From Thermovorax subterraneus (GTDB taxonomy: Bacteria; Bacillota; Thermosediminibacteria; Thermosediminibacterales; Thermosediminibacteraceae): 64,000 nt of DNA. The stretch spans positions 62,001-126,000 of the forward strand of contig JAKIHM010000003.1 in assembly GCA_021608145.1 (NCBI GenBank), in the 5' to 3' direction. The notes beneath the pieces were generated by a model. The model did no database searches. It was not told the origin of the DNA and was given only the letters and a program-made list of their open reading frames with translations. A program made the position numbers and the translations under genes. Below, in pieces: positions 24,811 to 33,522 of this stretch (position 1 is its first letter; each line of letters opens with the position of its first letter).

Positions 24811-25519
24811 AGATGTGGTGCTGATAAGGATTGGCGGGGGAAAATTTCTCGCGGTTGCTTGCGACTCAGCTGGAGGTATAGGGGAAAAGGAACATGACCT
24901 TGTAAAGGTTTCCCCTTACATTACCGGAAGATTTACATGCCGGGTGACCTTGATGGAACTTTTTGCGATAGGTGCAAAGCCTCTGACATTGACGGCTACC
25001 ATTTCGTGCGAACCGTCACCCACGGGAGAAGGTCTTCTTAAGGGAATCAAGGATGAGCTTACCGCCTGTGGGCTTGATGGCATCCCCTATGCCGTGAGCA
25101 CCGAGAAAAATATACCAACATGCCAGACAGCACTTGGAGTAACAACAATCGGAATCGCAAGCGGTGATGAAATACGCATGGGTAAAACAAAGTCTGGAGA
25201 TATAATTTACTGCCTAGGCGTTCCCAAAGTTGGAAATGAAGTGTCCCTCAAAGACCCCGACATTGCCGATGCCATGGCCGTAAAGCGGCTTTTGGCCATA
25301 TCTGATGTGCACGATATTATTCCGGTAGGTTCAAGAGGAATAAAAGGCGAGGTGGAATACCTCGCCGAAGTATCGGGTTTTTCAGTGCAGTGGGAAAGGT
25401 TATTGCCTGTAGATATTAAAAAATCCGCTGGACCTGCTACCTGTGTCGTTTTTACCGCGCCTGAAACCCTTGAATTAAAGGGTCTCAGACCGGTCTTCCG
25501 GTTGGGGACCCTCTCGTGA
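24779..25519 (+). CDS. cblS: AIR-synthase-like protein, probable alpha-ribazole kinase
   Basis: 246-aa PurM-like ATP-binding protein: VVLIRIGGGKFLAVACDSAGGIG at the start, a FTCRVTLMELFAIGAKP helix and ALGVTTIGIASGDEI. Short members of this fold with CblT phosphorylate alpha-ribazole (CblS), bypassing the DMB phosphoribosyltransferase route. It starts inside cblT (32-bp overlap) behind GGGGGAAAG, so translation is coupled. The assignment depends on context; thiamine-monophosphate kinase and HypE share the fold but are longer. Confidence 0.75.
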   Translation: MWIKNEALPNRDVVLIRIGGGKFLAVACDSAGGIGEKEHDLVKVSPYITGRFTCRVTLMELFAIGAKPLTLTATISCEPSPTGEGLLKGIKDELTACGLDGIPYAVSTEKNIPTCQTALGVTTIGIASGDEIRMGKTKSGDIIYCLGVPKVGNEVSLKDPDIADAMAVKRLLAISDVHDIIPVGSRGIKGEVEYLAEVSGFSVQWERLLPVDIKKSAGPATCVVFTAPETLELKGLRPVFRLGTLS

Positions 25520-25525
25520 TTATCT

Positions 25526-26393
25526 TTACTGGAATTTTTTTCAGCCTCTTTAATGTTTTTTTCTGCAATTTGGCATTTCATCTTAATTAGATTGGGATCT
25601 TTTATTTCAACGGCTTCTTTCAATTCTTTAAGTGAAAACTCTACTTTATTTGCCGTTAAACTATCCTTCAGCCGGGTTTTGCCCATCTTCCATTCCTCCT
25701 GGGCTTTCATCATGGAGGCTGAAGCTTCCTCGTTTTGGTCGCCTAGGGCCCTGTAAGCCGCATCTCGCAGATAATACAGGGTTCTTTTGGCGCTCACGGC
25801 AGGGCTTGATTCAAAAAGGCTTTCGAAAGCCACGGTCCTGTAGTAAAGGTCATTGGCTGCCAGCAAGCCGCCGTAAAGGTCCTGTTTTGTCAGCATTTTT
25901 GTGACTTCATTTAGCTTTTCGTTAAAGGCCGTTATCATATCTATTTGTGCTCCTTGCTGCATGGCCTGTTCTCTAAATTCATTCCATTCGCCGTGGATGA
26001 GAAATACCATTTTTTCGTACTTTGCCCAGTCGGGCTGCTGACTTGAGCCTTTCTGCTGACTTGCCCCCTGCTGCCCTTCCTTACTTTGTTGATGTCCCTG
26101 TTTGCTCTGATTTTCCCCGCCGCTTTGCACTCCCTGAGCGCCTTGAACACCTGTGCCTCCTGCAGGAGGAGCCTTTAATGCAAAATAATCCTTCTCGAAT
26201 TCTTTTACCAGCTTTTCTACGTCTTCCTCGAGCTTTTTAAGAGCAAACATCCCTTTTTTTTTTGTTGACCGGAGCTTTCCGGTGAAGGCCTTGCTGAACT
26301 TTTTGAGCAGCCTGCAATTAAAGCCAGTGTGATAAAAAGCAGTAAAACTTTCCACGTGTACGTTAAAAATACTCTTAAGGTTTTTGGAGGCAT
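25526..26393 (-). pseudogene. Lipoprotein with two apparent homopolymer frameshifts
   Basis: No known family. It starts at ATG 26393 behind GGAGAGGTGA: MPPKTLRVFLTYTWKV, a hydrophobic stretch, then lipobox LIAGC with Cys29, so a membrane-anchored lipoprotein. After SSGQQKKK the frame breaks at a run of ten A (minus; 26254-26263). One added A restores GMFALKKLEEDVEKLVKEF and the rest: a Gly/Gln/Ser-rich linker and a helical domain (about 26110-25545) with DWAKYEKMVFLIHGEWNEF. At a second run, seven A (25535-25541), the open frame runs on antisense to cblS; one added A gives EKKFQ and a TAA at 25526. Two one-base losses in homopolymers suggest sequencing error or recent decay. Confidence 0.65.
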
Positions 26394-26430
26394 CACCTAA
26401 ATCACCTCTCCTCACCTTAAGAGTATTTTT
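26365..26430. repeat. 16-bp perfect inverted repeat around the lipoprotein start codon
   Basis: AAAAATACTCTTAAGG (26365-26380) and CCTTAAGAGTATTTTT (26415-26430) are exact inverse complements with a 34-bp loop. The loop contains the Shine-Dalgarno and ATG of the lipoprotein gene. On the minus strand the second arm ends in TATTTTT, so the structure could also act as a terminator behind fabZ. Confidence 0.85.
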
Positions 26431-26451
26431 CCCCCGCTTTCGGCATTTTAT

Positions 26452-26874
26452 TTATACTAAAGCAAACATGAGAATACCTTCAGCCGCCGTCTCATCATTT
26501 ACCGTAGCCCTTGCCTTTCCCTTCCCTACAGGACCTTTTAGTTTAATGACTTCAACCTCTAGGGTTAGGACATCTCCCGGAACTACCTGCCTTTTGAACC
26601 TCATTTCGTCTATCCCGGCAAAAAGCGCGAGCTTCCCCTTATTTTCCTCCAAGCTTAGTATGGCCACGGCGCCTACCTGCGCCAGAGCCTCAACAATGAG
26701 GACCCCGGGCATTATGGGCTTGCCCGGGAAATGGCCCTGGAAATAGGGTTCGTTGGCCGTAACGTTCTTTACACCTTTTGCCCTTTTCCCGGGTTCCACC
26801 TCCACTATCCTATCCACCAGCAAGAAAGGATACCTGTGCGGTATTATTTTTTGGATTTCTTCAATTCCGAGCAT
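26452..26874 (-). CDS. fabZ: 3-hydroxyacyl-ACP dehydratase
   Basis: 140-aa hot-dog fold enzyme that dehydrates 3-hydroxyacyl-ACP in fatty acid synthesis. [13 protein letters not shown] is the family N-terminus, [19 protein letters not shown] holds the catalytic His and the following [11 protein letters not shown] holds the catalytic Glu. Length is normal. It ends the cluster spoIIID-mbl-flhO-flhP-flgJ-fabZ, as in B. subtilis. Confidence 0.96.
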   Translation of the reverse strand: MLGIEEIQKIIPHRYPFLLVDRIVEVEPGKRAKGVKNVTANEPYFQGHFPGKPIMPGVLIVEALAQVGAVAILSLEENKGKLALFAGIDEMRFKRQVVPGDVLTLEVEVIKLKGPVGKGKARATVNDETAAEGILMFALV

Positions 26875-26904
26875 ATAAAACCTCCATTTTTCAAATCATT
26901 GCTT

Positions 26905-27180
26905 TTAAGCGTATTTTGAAAGCTGCTTGTATAATTCTTCCGCAATTCCCATCCCGTTATTCTTTGAAATTTCTTCGGACAAAGCGTCGTCATACAATGA
27001 CTGGAAAATATTGTACGATAGGCTGTTGTCAAAAAGCCCACCATTCGGAACGGTCTTTCGCATTTCTTTTAAAAGATACTTCAAAAAAATGGCCTCGAAT
27101 TGCTCGCACGCCCTTTTAAGTTCAGCCTTTCTGGCTTCGGCACTTCCTGAAGGCGAGTAAAAATTCAATGGTTCAATCAA
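26905..27180 (-). CDS. flgJ: FlgJ-like flagellar rod-binding protein
   Basis: 91-aa protein matching the rod-binding N-terminal domain of FlgJ: ACEQFEAIFLKYLLKEMRKTVPNGGLF and MGIAEELYKQLSKY. It has no C-terminal muramidase domain, as usual for Firmicutes. It sits 13 bp behind flhP and likely acts as a rod cap during flagellar rod assembly. Confidence 0.85.
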   Translation of the reverse strand: MIEPLNFYSPSGSAEARKAELKRACEQFEAIFLKYLLKEMRKTVPNGGLFDNSLSYNIFQSLYDDALSEEISKNNGMGIAEELYKQLSKYA

Positions 27181-27193
27181 GTCTCAAAGCCCC

Positions 27194-28000
27194 CTATCTT
27201 CTCAGGTTATTCGCCTCTCCTAACATCTCATCCGCGGCCTGAATGGCTTTGGTATTTATTTCATAAGCCCTCTGTGCCACTATCAAATTTACCATCTCCT
27301 CGACAACCTGAACGTTGGAAAGCTCCAGAAAGCCCTGGAGTATATTCCCGAATCCCGGCTCTTCAGGCGTTTGTTTCAAAATATACTCCCCCGAAGCTGC
27401 GGTTTGTTCAAACAGGTTGTTTCCTATGGCCAGCAGTCCTTCTGGATTCAAAAACCTCGCGATGGCTATGGTGCCTATTTCTTGGATAACCCCCGATGCA
27501 TCCTTTCCGGTGATCGTACCTCCTGCCGATATGCTGATGTCCGTCACATCCTGGGGTATGGAAATATAATCTTCATCGGTGCTGAGAACGTAATACCCTT
27601 CCGATGTCACCAGATACCTGTCGCTTCCGTCCATCGAAAGTTTAAAAGAACCGTCTCTCGTAAAAACTCGGCTCCCATCGGGTCTTTCAACCATAAAGAA
27701 GCCATCCCCATCTATGGCCAAATCGAAGGTGTTTCCCGTCTGCTGAAGGTTGCCCGTTGTAAAGACCCTCGAGGTGGAAGAAGGCCTCACGCCGTGTCCT
27801 ACCTGCAGTCCCACCGGATTTCCCTGTCCCGGTTCATAAATGTCGGGCCTCTTCAAAGTCTCGTAAAGCAGGTCCTTAAACTCTATTCTGCTTTTTTTGA
27901 AACCCGTCGTGTTTACGTTGGCCAGGTTGTTGGCTATAACATCCACGTTGAGCTGCTGAGCCAGCATACCCGACCCGGCACTCCACAAAGCCCGCATCAT
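27194..28000 (-). CDS. flhP: Flagellar basal-body rod protein FlgG/FlhP
   Basis: 268-aa rod protein. N-terminal ALWSAGSGMLAQQLNVDVIANNLANVNTTGFKK is the conserved flagellar rod/hook motif; the C-terminal EEMVNLIVAQRAYEINTKAIQAADEMLGEANNL is the matching coiled-coil end. It exports through the flagellar secretion system without a cleaved signal. Pair with the preceding flhO, as in B. subtilis. Confidence 0.94.
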   Translation of the reverse strand: MMRALWSAGSGMLAQQLNVDVIANNLANVNTTGFKKSRIEFKDLLYETLKRPDIYEPGQGNPVGLQVGHGVRPSSTSRVFTTGNLQQTGNTFDLAIDGDGFFMVERPDGSRVFTRDGSFKLSMDGSDRYLVTSEGYYVLSTDEDYISIPQDVTDISISAGGTITGKDASGVIQEIGTIAIARFLNPEGLLAIGNNLFEQTAASGEYILKQTPEEPGFGNILQGFLELSNVQVVEEMVNLIVAQRAYEINTKAIQAADEMLGEANNLRR

Positions 28001-28084
28001 ACCGAAACCCTCCTTAAAATATGTTTTGCTGCCTCTGTCATTCAGCAGCAGAGGGCCCCTGCCAAGCAGTCCGGCCCTTGTTTT

Positions 28085-28870
28085 TTATATCCTCGCGATT
28101 TCCGAAACGGCTTTTGCCAAGGTTTCATCGTGTGCCGTAATCATCCTCTGGTTTGCTTCGTACGACCTGAACGCTGATATCAAATTTATCATTTCCGATA
28201 CCGCGTTTACGTTAGAGCGTTCCAGAGCTCCCTGGATGATTTGCGCATTAGATTCCGAGGGCTGGCCTTGCACCCTGAAAAGGTTGTCCCCTATTTTTTC
28301 AAAAAACGCATTTTGCGGAAAAGCAATCACTCTCAGCCTGTCTATAATCCTTCCATCCATATAAATCTCGCCTTCAGTATTTACGACTATCTTGGTCCCG
28401 CCGCCCAAATTAATCGGCCCGCCTTCACCCATCACGTAATGTCCTTCTTTCGTAACAAGAAAACCTTCTTCATTGATGGTAAAACTGCCGTCTCTAGTGT
28501 AAAAGAACTCCCCGTTCGGCGCCTGTACTTGAAAAAATGACTTTTCGCCTGGCACTTCATCCTTTATTGCCAGGTCTAAAGGATTCGAAGTGGTAATGAA
28601 TTCGCCCTGAGTAAAATCCACGTAGGTTTGATCCACGCTCGCGCCAGTGCCCAGCACCCCGATAAATGGAACGGCGGCCCTTCCAAGCCCTGTCCCCGTT
28701 ACAGCCGGATCGTCAAAGCGGTGAATGTTCATTTCCGGAAAAGCCCTGAAAACTGCTCTATCTTTCTTAAAACCAAAAGTGCCCACGTTAGCCAGATTAT
28801 TTGATATAACGTCAGTCCTCGCCATTTCCGCCAGCATCCCGGAAGCACAAGTGTAGAGCCCCCTTATCAC
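28085..28870 (-). CDS. flhO: Flagellar basal-body rod protein FlgF/FlhO
   Basis: 261 aa from GTG 28870, which follows GGAGGTGGCAGAG; a longer reading overlaps mbl and lacks an RBS. The N-terminus GLYTCASGMLAEMARTDVISNNLANVGTFGFKKDR and the C-terminus EMINLISAFRSYEANQRMITAHDETLAKAV are the rod-protein heptad ends. Start overlaps the mbl stop by 4 bp. Confidence 0.93.
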   Translation of the reverse strand: MIRGLYTCASGMLAEMARTDVISNNLANVGTFGFKKDRAVFRAFPEMNIHRFDDPAVTGTGLGRAAVPFIGVLGTGASVDQTYVDFTQGEFITTSNPLDLAIKDEVPGEKSFFQVQAPNGEFFYTRDGSFTINEEGFLVTKEGHYVMGEGGPINLGGGTKIVVNTEGEIYMDGRIIDRLRVIAFPQNAFFEKIGDNLFRVQGQPSESNAQIIQGALERSNVNAVSEMINLISAFRSYEANQRMITAHDETLAKAVSEIARI

Positions 28871-29889
28871 CTCTGCCACCTCCTTTCGGAAATTTTTCTT
28901 TGCGCATTCTTTTGCCCCAGCACATCGAGGGATTCGAGAGCCTTGCCCGCACCCATTGCTACGCACGATATCGCATCTTCCGCAACGTATACGGGTATAT
29001 TGGTCCTTTCGGCAATAAGCTTGTCCAAACCCCTTAAAAGAGAACCGCCACCCGTCAGCACCATCCCTCTTTCCGTAAGGTCAGCTGCAAGCTCCGGTGG
29101 AGTCTTTTCGAGGACGCCGAATATGGCCTCTATTATCTTTTCTACCGGCTCCTGAAGGGCTTCGCAGGCCTGGGAAGAGGTAATGGTGACCGTCTTAGGC
29201 AATCCACTCACCAAACTTCTACCCCTGATTTCTAGAGACTGCTCGAAACCTTCTTCAGGGAAAACCGTCGCAATCGAAATTTTTATTTCTTCCGCAGTTC
29301 GCTCTCCTATTGCCAGATTGAACTCTTTTTTCACATATTTGATTATAGCCTCGTCGAACGTATCCCCCGCTACTTTCAGCGATGTGCCACAGACGATCCC
29401 CCCTAGCGAAAGCACGGCTATGTCCGTGGTACCTCCTCCTATGTCGACGACCATATTCCCTGCCGGTTTCGAAATATCAAGCCCCGCTCCTATGGCAGCC
29501 GCAACGGGTTCTTCAATTAGAAATGTTTGCCTTGCCCCAGCTGCGGCACATGCCTCTATAATCGCTCTCTTTTCCACTTCAGTTATCACTGCCGGCACGC
29601 ATACCATTACCCTTGGCCTGAAGAGTTTACGCTCCACTATTTGCTTTAAGAAATATTTTAGCATTATTTCCGTTATGGTGTAATCGGCTATTACTCCTCC
29701 TTTCATAGGTCTTATGGCCACTATGTTACCCGGAGTCCTTCCCAGCATGTCCCGCGCCCTTTCGCCTACCGCTAGGACCTTGCCAGTATTCTTGTCCAAC
29801 GCAACAACAGAGGGTTCTCTGAGGACGATACCCTTTCCCTTTACATAAATCAAAACGGATGCTGTTCCGAGGTCTATGCCTATATCCAT
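28867..29889 (-). CDS. mbl: Rod shape-determining actin homologue Mbl/MreB
   Basis: 340-aa bacterial actin that polymerises under the membrane and directs lateral cell-wall synthesis. Motifs: phosphate-1 GIDLGTASVLIYVKGKGIVLREPSVVA, the phosphate-2 region DIGGGTTDIAVLSLGGIV, and adenosine motif LTGGGSLLRGLDKLI. It starts at ATG 29889. Its position behind spoIIID and before flhO-flhP is that of mbl in Bacillus, which favours Mbl over MreB. Confidence 0.94.
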   Translation of the reverse strand: MDIGIDLGTASVLIYVKGKGIVLREPSVVALDKNTGKVLAVGERARDMLGRTPGNIVAIRPMKGGVIADYTITEIMLKYFLKQIVERKLFRPRVMVCVPAVITEVEKRAIIEACAAAGARQTFLIEEPVAAAIGAGLDISKPAGNMVVDIGGGTTDIAVLSLGGIVCGTSLKVAGDTFDEAIIKYVKKEFNLAIGERTAEEIKISIATVFPEEGFEQSLEIRGRSLVSGLPKTVTITSSQACEALQEPVEKIIEAIFGVLEKTPPELAADLTERGMVLTGGGSLLRGLDKLIAERTNIPVYVAEDAISCVAMGAGKALESLDVLGQKNAQRKISERRWQR

Positions 29890-29974
29890 GAAGATTTTGT
29901 AACCTCCTGTCAAAAATTAGATGGCATTTTATAGATTCTACATTTATGCAAAAACTCCTTCTTTTTCTATGGCA

Positions 29975-30226
29975 TTAATTAACATTGAGGTATTTCCTCC
30001 TGGTTGCCCTACCTCCTCTTATGTGCCTTTCTGCCTTGTTAAATTCCAATACTTTTTTTACAAGTTGAGCCTTTTCCGGGTTTATTTCAGGAAGCCTTTC
30101 CGTCATATCTTTATGGACAGTACTCTTGCTCACGCCGAAAATCTTTGCCGCCTGCCTGACGGTTGCCTTGGTTTCAATTATGTAAGATGCGATTTCAAGA
30201 ACTCTTTCTCTCATGTAGTCCTTCAC
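29975..30226 (-). CDS. spoIIID: Sporulation transcriptional regulator SpoIIID
   Basis: 83-aa DNA-binding protein of the mother cell that modulates sigma-E and turns on sigma-K. The HTH is KATVRQAAKIFGVSKSTVHKDMTERLPEINPEKA, followed by a basic C-terminal helix GRATRRKYLNVN. Size and sequence are typical. Confidence 0.96.
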   Translation of the reverse strand: MKDYMRERVLEIASYIIETKATVRQAAKIFGVSKSTVHKDMTERLPEINPEKAQLVKKVLEFNKAERHIRGGRATRRKYLNVN

Positions 30227-30287
30227 ATCTATTCCCCCTCAGAGCTGTTTTTAGTAAATATATATGTGTTTTTGCGTCTCCTTAGAA

Positions 30288-30328
30288 GAAAAAAATAAAG
30301 CGCGGCTTTTTAACCTCAAGCCACGCCT
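30288..30328 (-). terminator. Terminator of spoIIQ
   Basis: Minus strand GCGTGGCTT / AAGCCGCGC hairpin with one G-U pair, followed by TTTATTTTTTT. Confidence 0.8.
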
Positions 30329-30345
30329 TTTGAAAATATTAGGTT

Positions 30346-31119
30346 TCAAAGATTAGGGAGAAAGTTTCTGGGATCAACGCTCTCGTTTTTAATCAGCACC
30401 TCAAAGTGAAGATGGGGAGGGTCTTCTATCTCAAAGGGGGCGGTTTTTCCTACCCCGCCTATTACCTCACCTTTTTTGACCTTCTTCCCTTTATGTACAA
30501 GATTGTCAGTCATTAAATTCCCATAAAGAGTCTTTATGCCGTTGCCGTGGTCAATAATTACCACAACACCGAGCTTTGGATCGGGATTCCTTATTTCTAC
30601 AACCGTTCCTGCCAATGCAGCTTTAACCTGTGTTCCAACATCAGCCGCTATATCAACCCCTTTGTGAACACACCACTGCTCTAAGGTTTTCGAGTAAACG
30701 AGCTCGTCTGAAGTGTGTTTTGTAATGACCTTCCCGACCACAGGCATTATCATGGTTGCGGGGTTTTTAGCAAAAACTTGTACCGCTTCATATTTCTCAG
30801 TTTGCCCCTCTTCATCCACAATTTTTGTTTCTCCATTTGCCTCTTCCTGCACTTCATTTTCCTGCGAAACGCCATATTTTTCAGGTTGGTTTTCGGGTAT
30901 CGCTCCCTCGTTTAAACTGATTTCCCACTCCTTCGGTTCAGAAGGACTTTCGGGCTCCGAGGGCGGACTATTTGAAAGCCTCAAGTACCAAAACGCACCA
31001 TTTGCAGTAAATAGAACCGCCAGGAAGCCCAGCAGAAGTAATTTTTTAATAGATACTCTTTTTCTCACGTTTTGCATAACGGAGGAAAACCTTTTGATTG
31101 CCCGCCCTCCGCGGAACAT
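30346..31119 (-). CDS. spoIIQ: SpoIIQ-like M23 peptidase-domain protein
   Basis: Forespore membrane protein that meets SpoIIIAH across the engulfing septum to form the feeding-tube channel. Starting at ATG 31119 (behind GAGGTGAT) it has a membrane segment (KKLLLLGFLAVLFTANGAFWYL), a charged linker, and an M23 LytM domain. Zn-binding HKGVD and HLHFE motifs are both present, so the site looks complete, unlike B. subtilis SpoIIQ, which lacks the first ligand. Follows spoIID in the conserved order. An upstream ATG (31161) is possible. Confidence 0.9.
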   Translation of the reverse strand: MFRGGRAIKRFSSVMQNVRKRVSIKKLLLLGFLAVLFTANGAFWYLRLSNSPPSEPESPSEPKEWEISLNEGAIPENQPEKYGVSQENEVQEEANGETKIVDEEGQTEKYEAVQVFAKNPATMIMPVVGKVITKHTSDELVYSKTLEQWCVHKGVDIAADVGTQVKAALAGTVVEIRNPDPKLGVVVIIDHGNGIKTLYGNLMTDNLVHKGKKVKKGEVIGGVGKTAPFEIEDPPHLHFEVLIKNESVDPRNFLPNL

Positions 31120-31176
31120 GCACATCACCTCGTTTTTATTTTGACCATAATTTTCCTCCATTATGCATCTATTTTT

Positions 31177-32175
31177 TTAATTTATTTTTTTAATTTCAAT
31201 ACCAGTGTAATAATGCTTTAAAATATCTACAAAACTGGCACCTTTTTCAGCCATGGCATTTGCTCCGTACTGACTGAGGCCCACACCGTGACCGTAACCT
31301 ATAGTGGTAAACTTTATTTGGTCTTTATTCCTTTCCCATTTGAAATTAGTCGAATTAAGCTCGAACAGCTCCCTTATTTCGGTTCCGTTCACTATCCTGT
31401 TTCCTATCCGCATCTTCTTTATACGTCCCCCCTCGCTCCTTTCGATTACTTCCCATTGACTTTCGGGCTTTTGTGGATCAATAGAGATATCGGGCCATTT
31501 TTGCCTTATCTTCGAAACAACTTCGCTCACCGGTAGCTGTTTTATCGCAATAAATTTCGGCGAAGCTTCTTCTCCGGGACTTGTCACGCTTCTTAGATAC
31601 GGAACAAAATTGCCCCATACATCTTCGGAGTTTTCTGTCTTTCCTCCACTAGTAGAATGAAAGAGAGGATCTATCGGTTTTCCCTGATAGAGAATGATCA
31701 TTCCTGAAGTGCTATTCACTGCCTGGGATATTTTGCTGTAATAATGATAAAATGCAAATATCCCCCATTTTTTCAACATCTGACCGGTACTTATCCAAGC
31801 CTGACAGTGAGTAGGATCATCACAGACATCCGCTTCTTTATGCAGGCTGCAACCCGTCCCCCCTTTGGACCTCATTCTCTTGTAAACATAGGTTCTAGCT
31901 GCCACCGCCTGGGCTTTCAAAGCCTCGATTTTAAAAGACGCCGGCATCTCTGCTGCCACGACTCCCTTTACGTATTCTTCCAGGAGGATTTTTTCTATCC
32001 TATTTTTTGAAGTTATGTAAAGCGACACCGTTAATTCCTGGGGTTTTACTATTTTACCTTTTTCATCTAACCTTTCGTGCAAAAGGCTGCTGCAGCTTCT
32101 AACTATAGCCGCAGGTAAAACAATAACTAGTAAAAACATAAAAAAAATGAGGCAATACGCAATATTTTTCATCAT
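31177..32175 (-). CDS. spoIID: Stage II sporulation protein D (lytic transglycosylase)
   Basis: 332-aa mother-cell peptidoglycan hydrolase needed for engulfment. It has an N-terminal membrane anchor (IAYCLIFFMFLLVIVLPAAIV) and the SpoIID domain with LLEEYVKGVVAAEMPASFKIEALKAQAVAARTYV, HSTSGGKTENSEDVWG and GYGHGVGLSQYGANAMAEKG. It follows murA after a terminator, with a likely sigma-E promoter in the gap that I cannot define with confidence. Confidence 0.95.
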   Translation of the reverse strand: MMKNIAYCLIFFMFLLVIVLPAAIVRSCSSLLHERLDEKGKIVKPQELTVSLYITSKNRIEKILLEEYVKGVVAAEMPASFKIEALKAQAVAARTYVYKRMRSKGGTGCSLHKEADVCDDPTHCQAWISTGQMLKKWGIFAFYHYYSKISQAVNSTSGMIILYQGKPIDPLFHSTSGGKTENSEDVWGNFVPYLRSVTSPGEEASPKFIAIKQLPVSEVVSKIRQKWPDISIDPQKPESQWEVIERSEGGRIKKMRIGNRIVNGTEIRELFELNSTNFKWERNKDQIKFTTIGYGHGVGLSQYGANAMAEKGASFVDILKHYYTGIEIKKIN

Positions 32176-32242
32176 ATCCCCTACCCCTCTTTGTCCTTTT
32201 AAAATTTTATTTTCTTATCTCGGGGAATATGATGAATCCAAA

Positions 32243-32270
32243 TAAAAAAGAGCCTCAATCGGCTCTTTCT
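32243..32270 (-). terminator. Terminator overlapping the murA stop
   Basis: AAAGAGCC / GGCTCTTT hairpin whose loop holds the murA TGA, followed by TTTTTTATTT on the minus strand. Confidence 0.88.
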
Positions 32271-33505
32271 ATCTTCCCACCCAGTCCCTTTATCTTCTCG
32301 ACAATATTTTCATAGCCCCTATCTACATGATGAGCGTTTAAGACTGTCGTCTTTCCTTCGGCTGCAAGACCGGCCAGTATTAGCGCTGCTCCCGCTCTCA
32401 GGTCTGTCGCCTTCACCGGGGCCCCGGTAAGCCGCTCTACTCCTACAATAATCGCGCTTCTCCCCTCTATCTTTATTTTCGCCCCCATTCGCTTCAGTTC
32501 CTCAACATGCATAAATCTGTTCTCAAATACGGTTTCCGTTATCAGACTCGTGCCGGTACATAGGCTAAGATAAGCCATCATCTGAGCCTGCATATCGGTT
32601 GGAAAACCCGGATACGGCATGGTCTTTACATCCACCGGACCCGGCCTTCCCTTTCCTATAACCCTCACGCCATCCTCGCTCTCTTCAAGTTCCGCACCGC
32701 TCTCGATGAGTTTTGCAATAAGAGGCTTTAAGTGTTCTGTTACAACATTTTCCACAAGCACGTCTCCGTTTGTAATGGCTCCGGCTATCAAATACGTCCC
32801 TGCCTCTATTCGGTCGGGTATCACAGTATACGAGATTCCCTTTAAACTTTTGACCCCTTCTATTTTTATGACATCTGTACCAGCACCCCGGATATGGGCT
32901 CCCATCGAATTTAGGAAGTTTGCAAGGTCCACAATCTCCGGTTCTTTGGCTGCATTTTCTATGATGGTCTGGCCTTCAGCCATGGTAGCCGCCATCATGA
33001 TGTTTTCGGTAGCACCTACGCTAGGAAAGTCAAGATAAATTATGTTCCCTTTGAGCCTTTCGCATTTAGCTTCTACAAACCCATGCCCCATTTCTATTTC
33101 TGCTCCAAGGGCTGCAAAACCTTTCAAATGTAAGTCAATTGGCCTGCTTCCTATAGCACACCCACCTGGCAAAGATATCTTTGCCCTTTTGAACCTCGCT
33201 AAAAGAGGCCCCATCACCAAAAAAGAAGCTCTCATTTTCCTTACAAGCTCATAAGGGGCCTCAACTTTATTTATATCAGATGAATTTATTTTCAAAGCTC
33301 TGTCTTCTTTCTCACATCCTGCCCCTAGGGCTATGAGCACCTCTCTCATGACCCTGACATCTTCAAGTTCGGGAACATCCTCTATCGTACATTCTCCATC
33401 CGCGAGGAGAGCTGCAGCCATTACGGGCAAAACGGCATTTTTGGCACTGCTGGCTCTTACAGTTCCTTTAAGGCTTACACCACCTTCTATTACGAAACTC
33501 GCCAA
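32255..33505 (-). CDS. murA: UDP-N-acetylglucosamine 1-carboxyvinyltransferase
   Basis: 416-aa enzyme that transfers enolpyruvate from PEP to UDP-GlcNAc, the first step of peptidoglycan synthesis. The catalytic loop reads [13 protein letters not shown] with the catalytic Cys (fosfomycin target), preceded by [15 protein letters not shown]. The C-terminal [12 protein letters not shown] and GMPTD-like [11 protein letters not shown] are present. Located between ywmB and spoIID as in Bacillus. Confidence 0.96.
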   Translation of the reverse strand: MASFVIEGGVSLKGTVRASSAKNAVLPVMAAALLADGECTIEDVPELEDVRVMREVLIALGAGCEKEDRALKINSSDINKVEAPYELVRKMRASFLVMGPLLARFKRAKISLPGGCAIGSRPIDLHLKGFAALGAEIEMGHGFVEAKCERLKGNIIYLDFPSVGATENIMMAATMAEGQTIIENAAKEPEIVDLANFLNSMGAHIRGAGTDVIKIEGVKSLKGISYTVIPDRIEAGTYLIAGAITNGDVLVENVVTEHLKPLIAKLIESGAELEESEDGVRVIGKGRPGPVDVKTMPYPGFPTDMQAQMMAYLSLCTGTSLITETVFENRFMHVEELKRMGAKIKIEGRSAIIVGVERLTGAPVKATDLRAGAALILAGLAAEGKTTVLNAHHVDRGYENIVEKIKGLGGKIERAD

Positions 33506-33522
33506 TCTCTTTCCCCCCGAAT

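Noticed and set aside
25207-25525. C-terminal extension of the lipoprotein reading antisense to cblS
   Set aside because: It is the reverse strand of a well-supported gene and arises after a probable one-base loss at the A7 run; corrected, the gene stops at 25526.
27371-28177. 268-codon plus-strand frame opposite flhP
   Set aside because: Shadow of the flagellar rod gene; no domain features.
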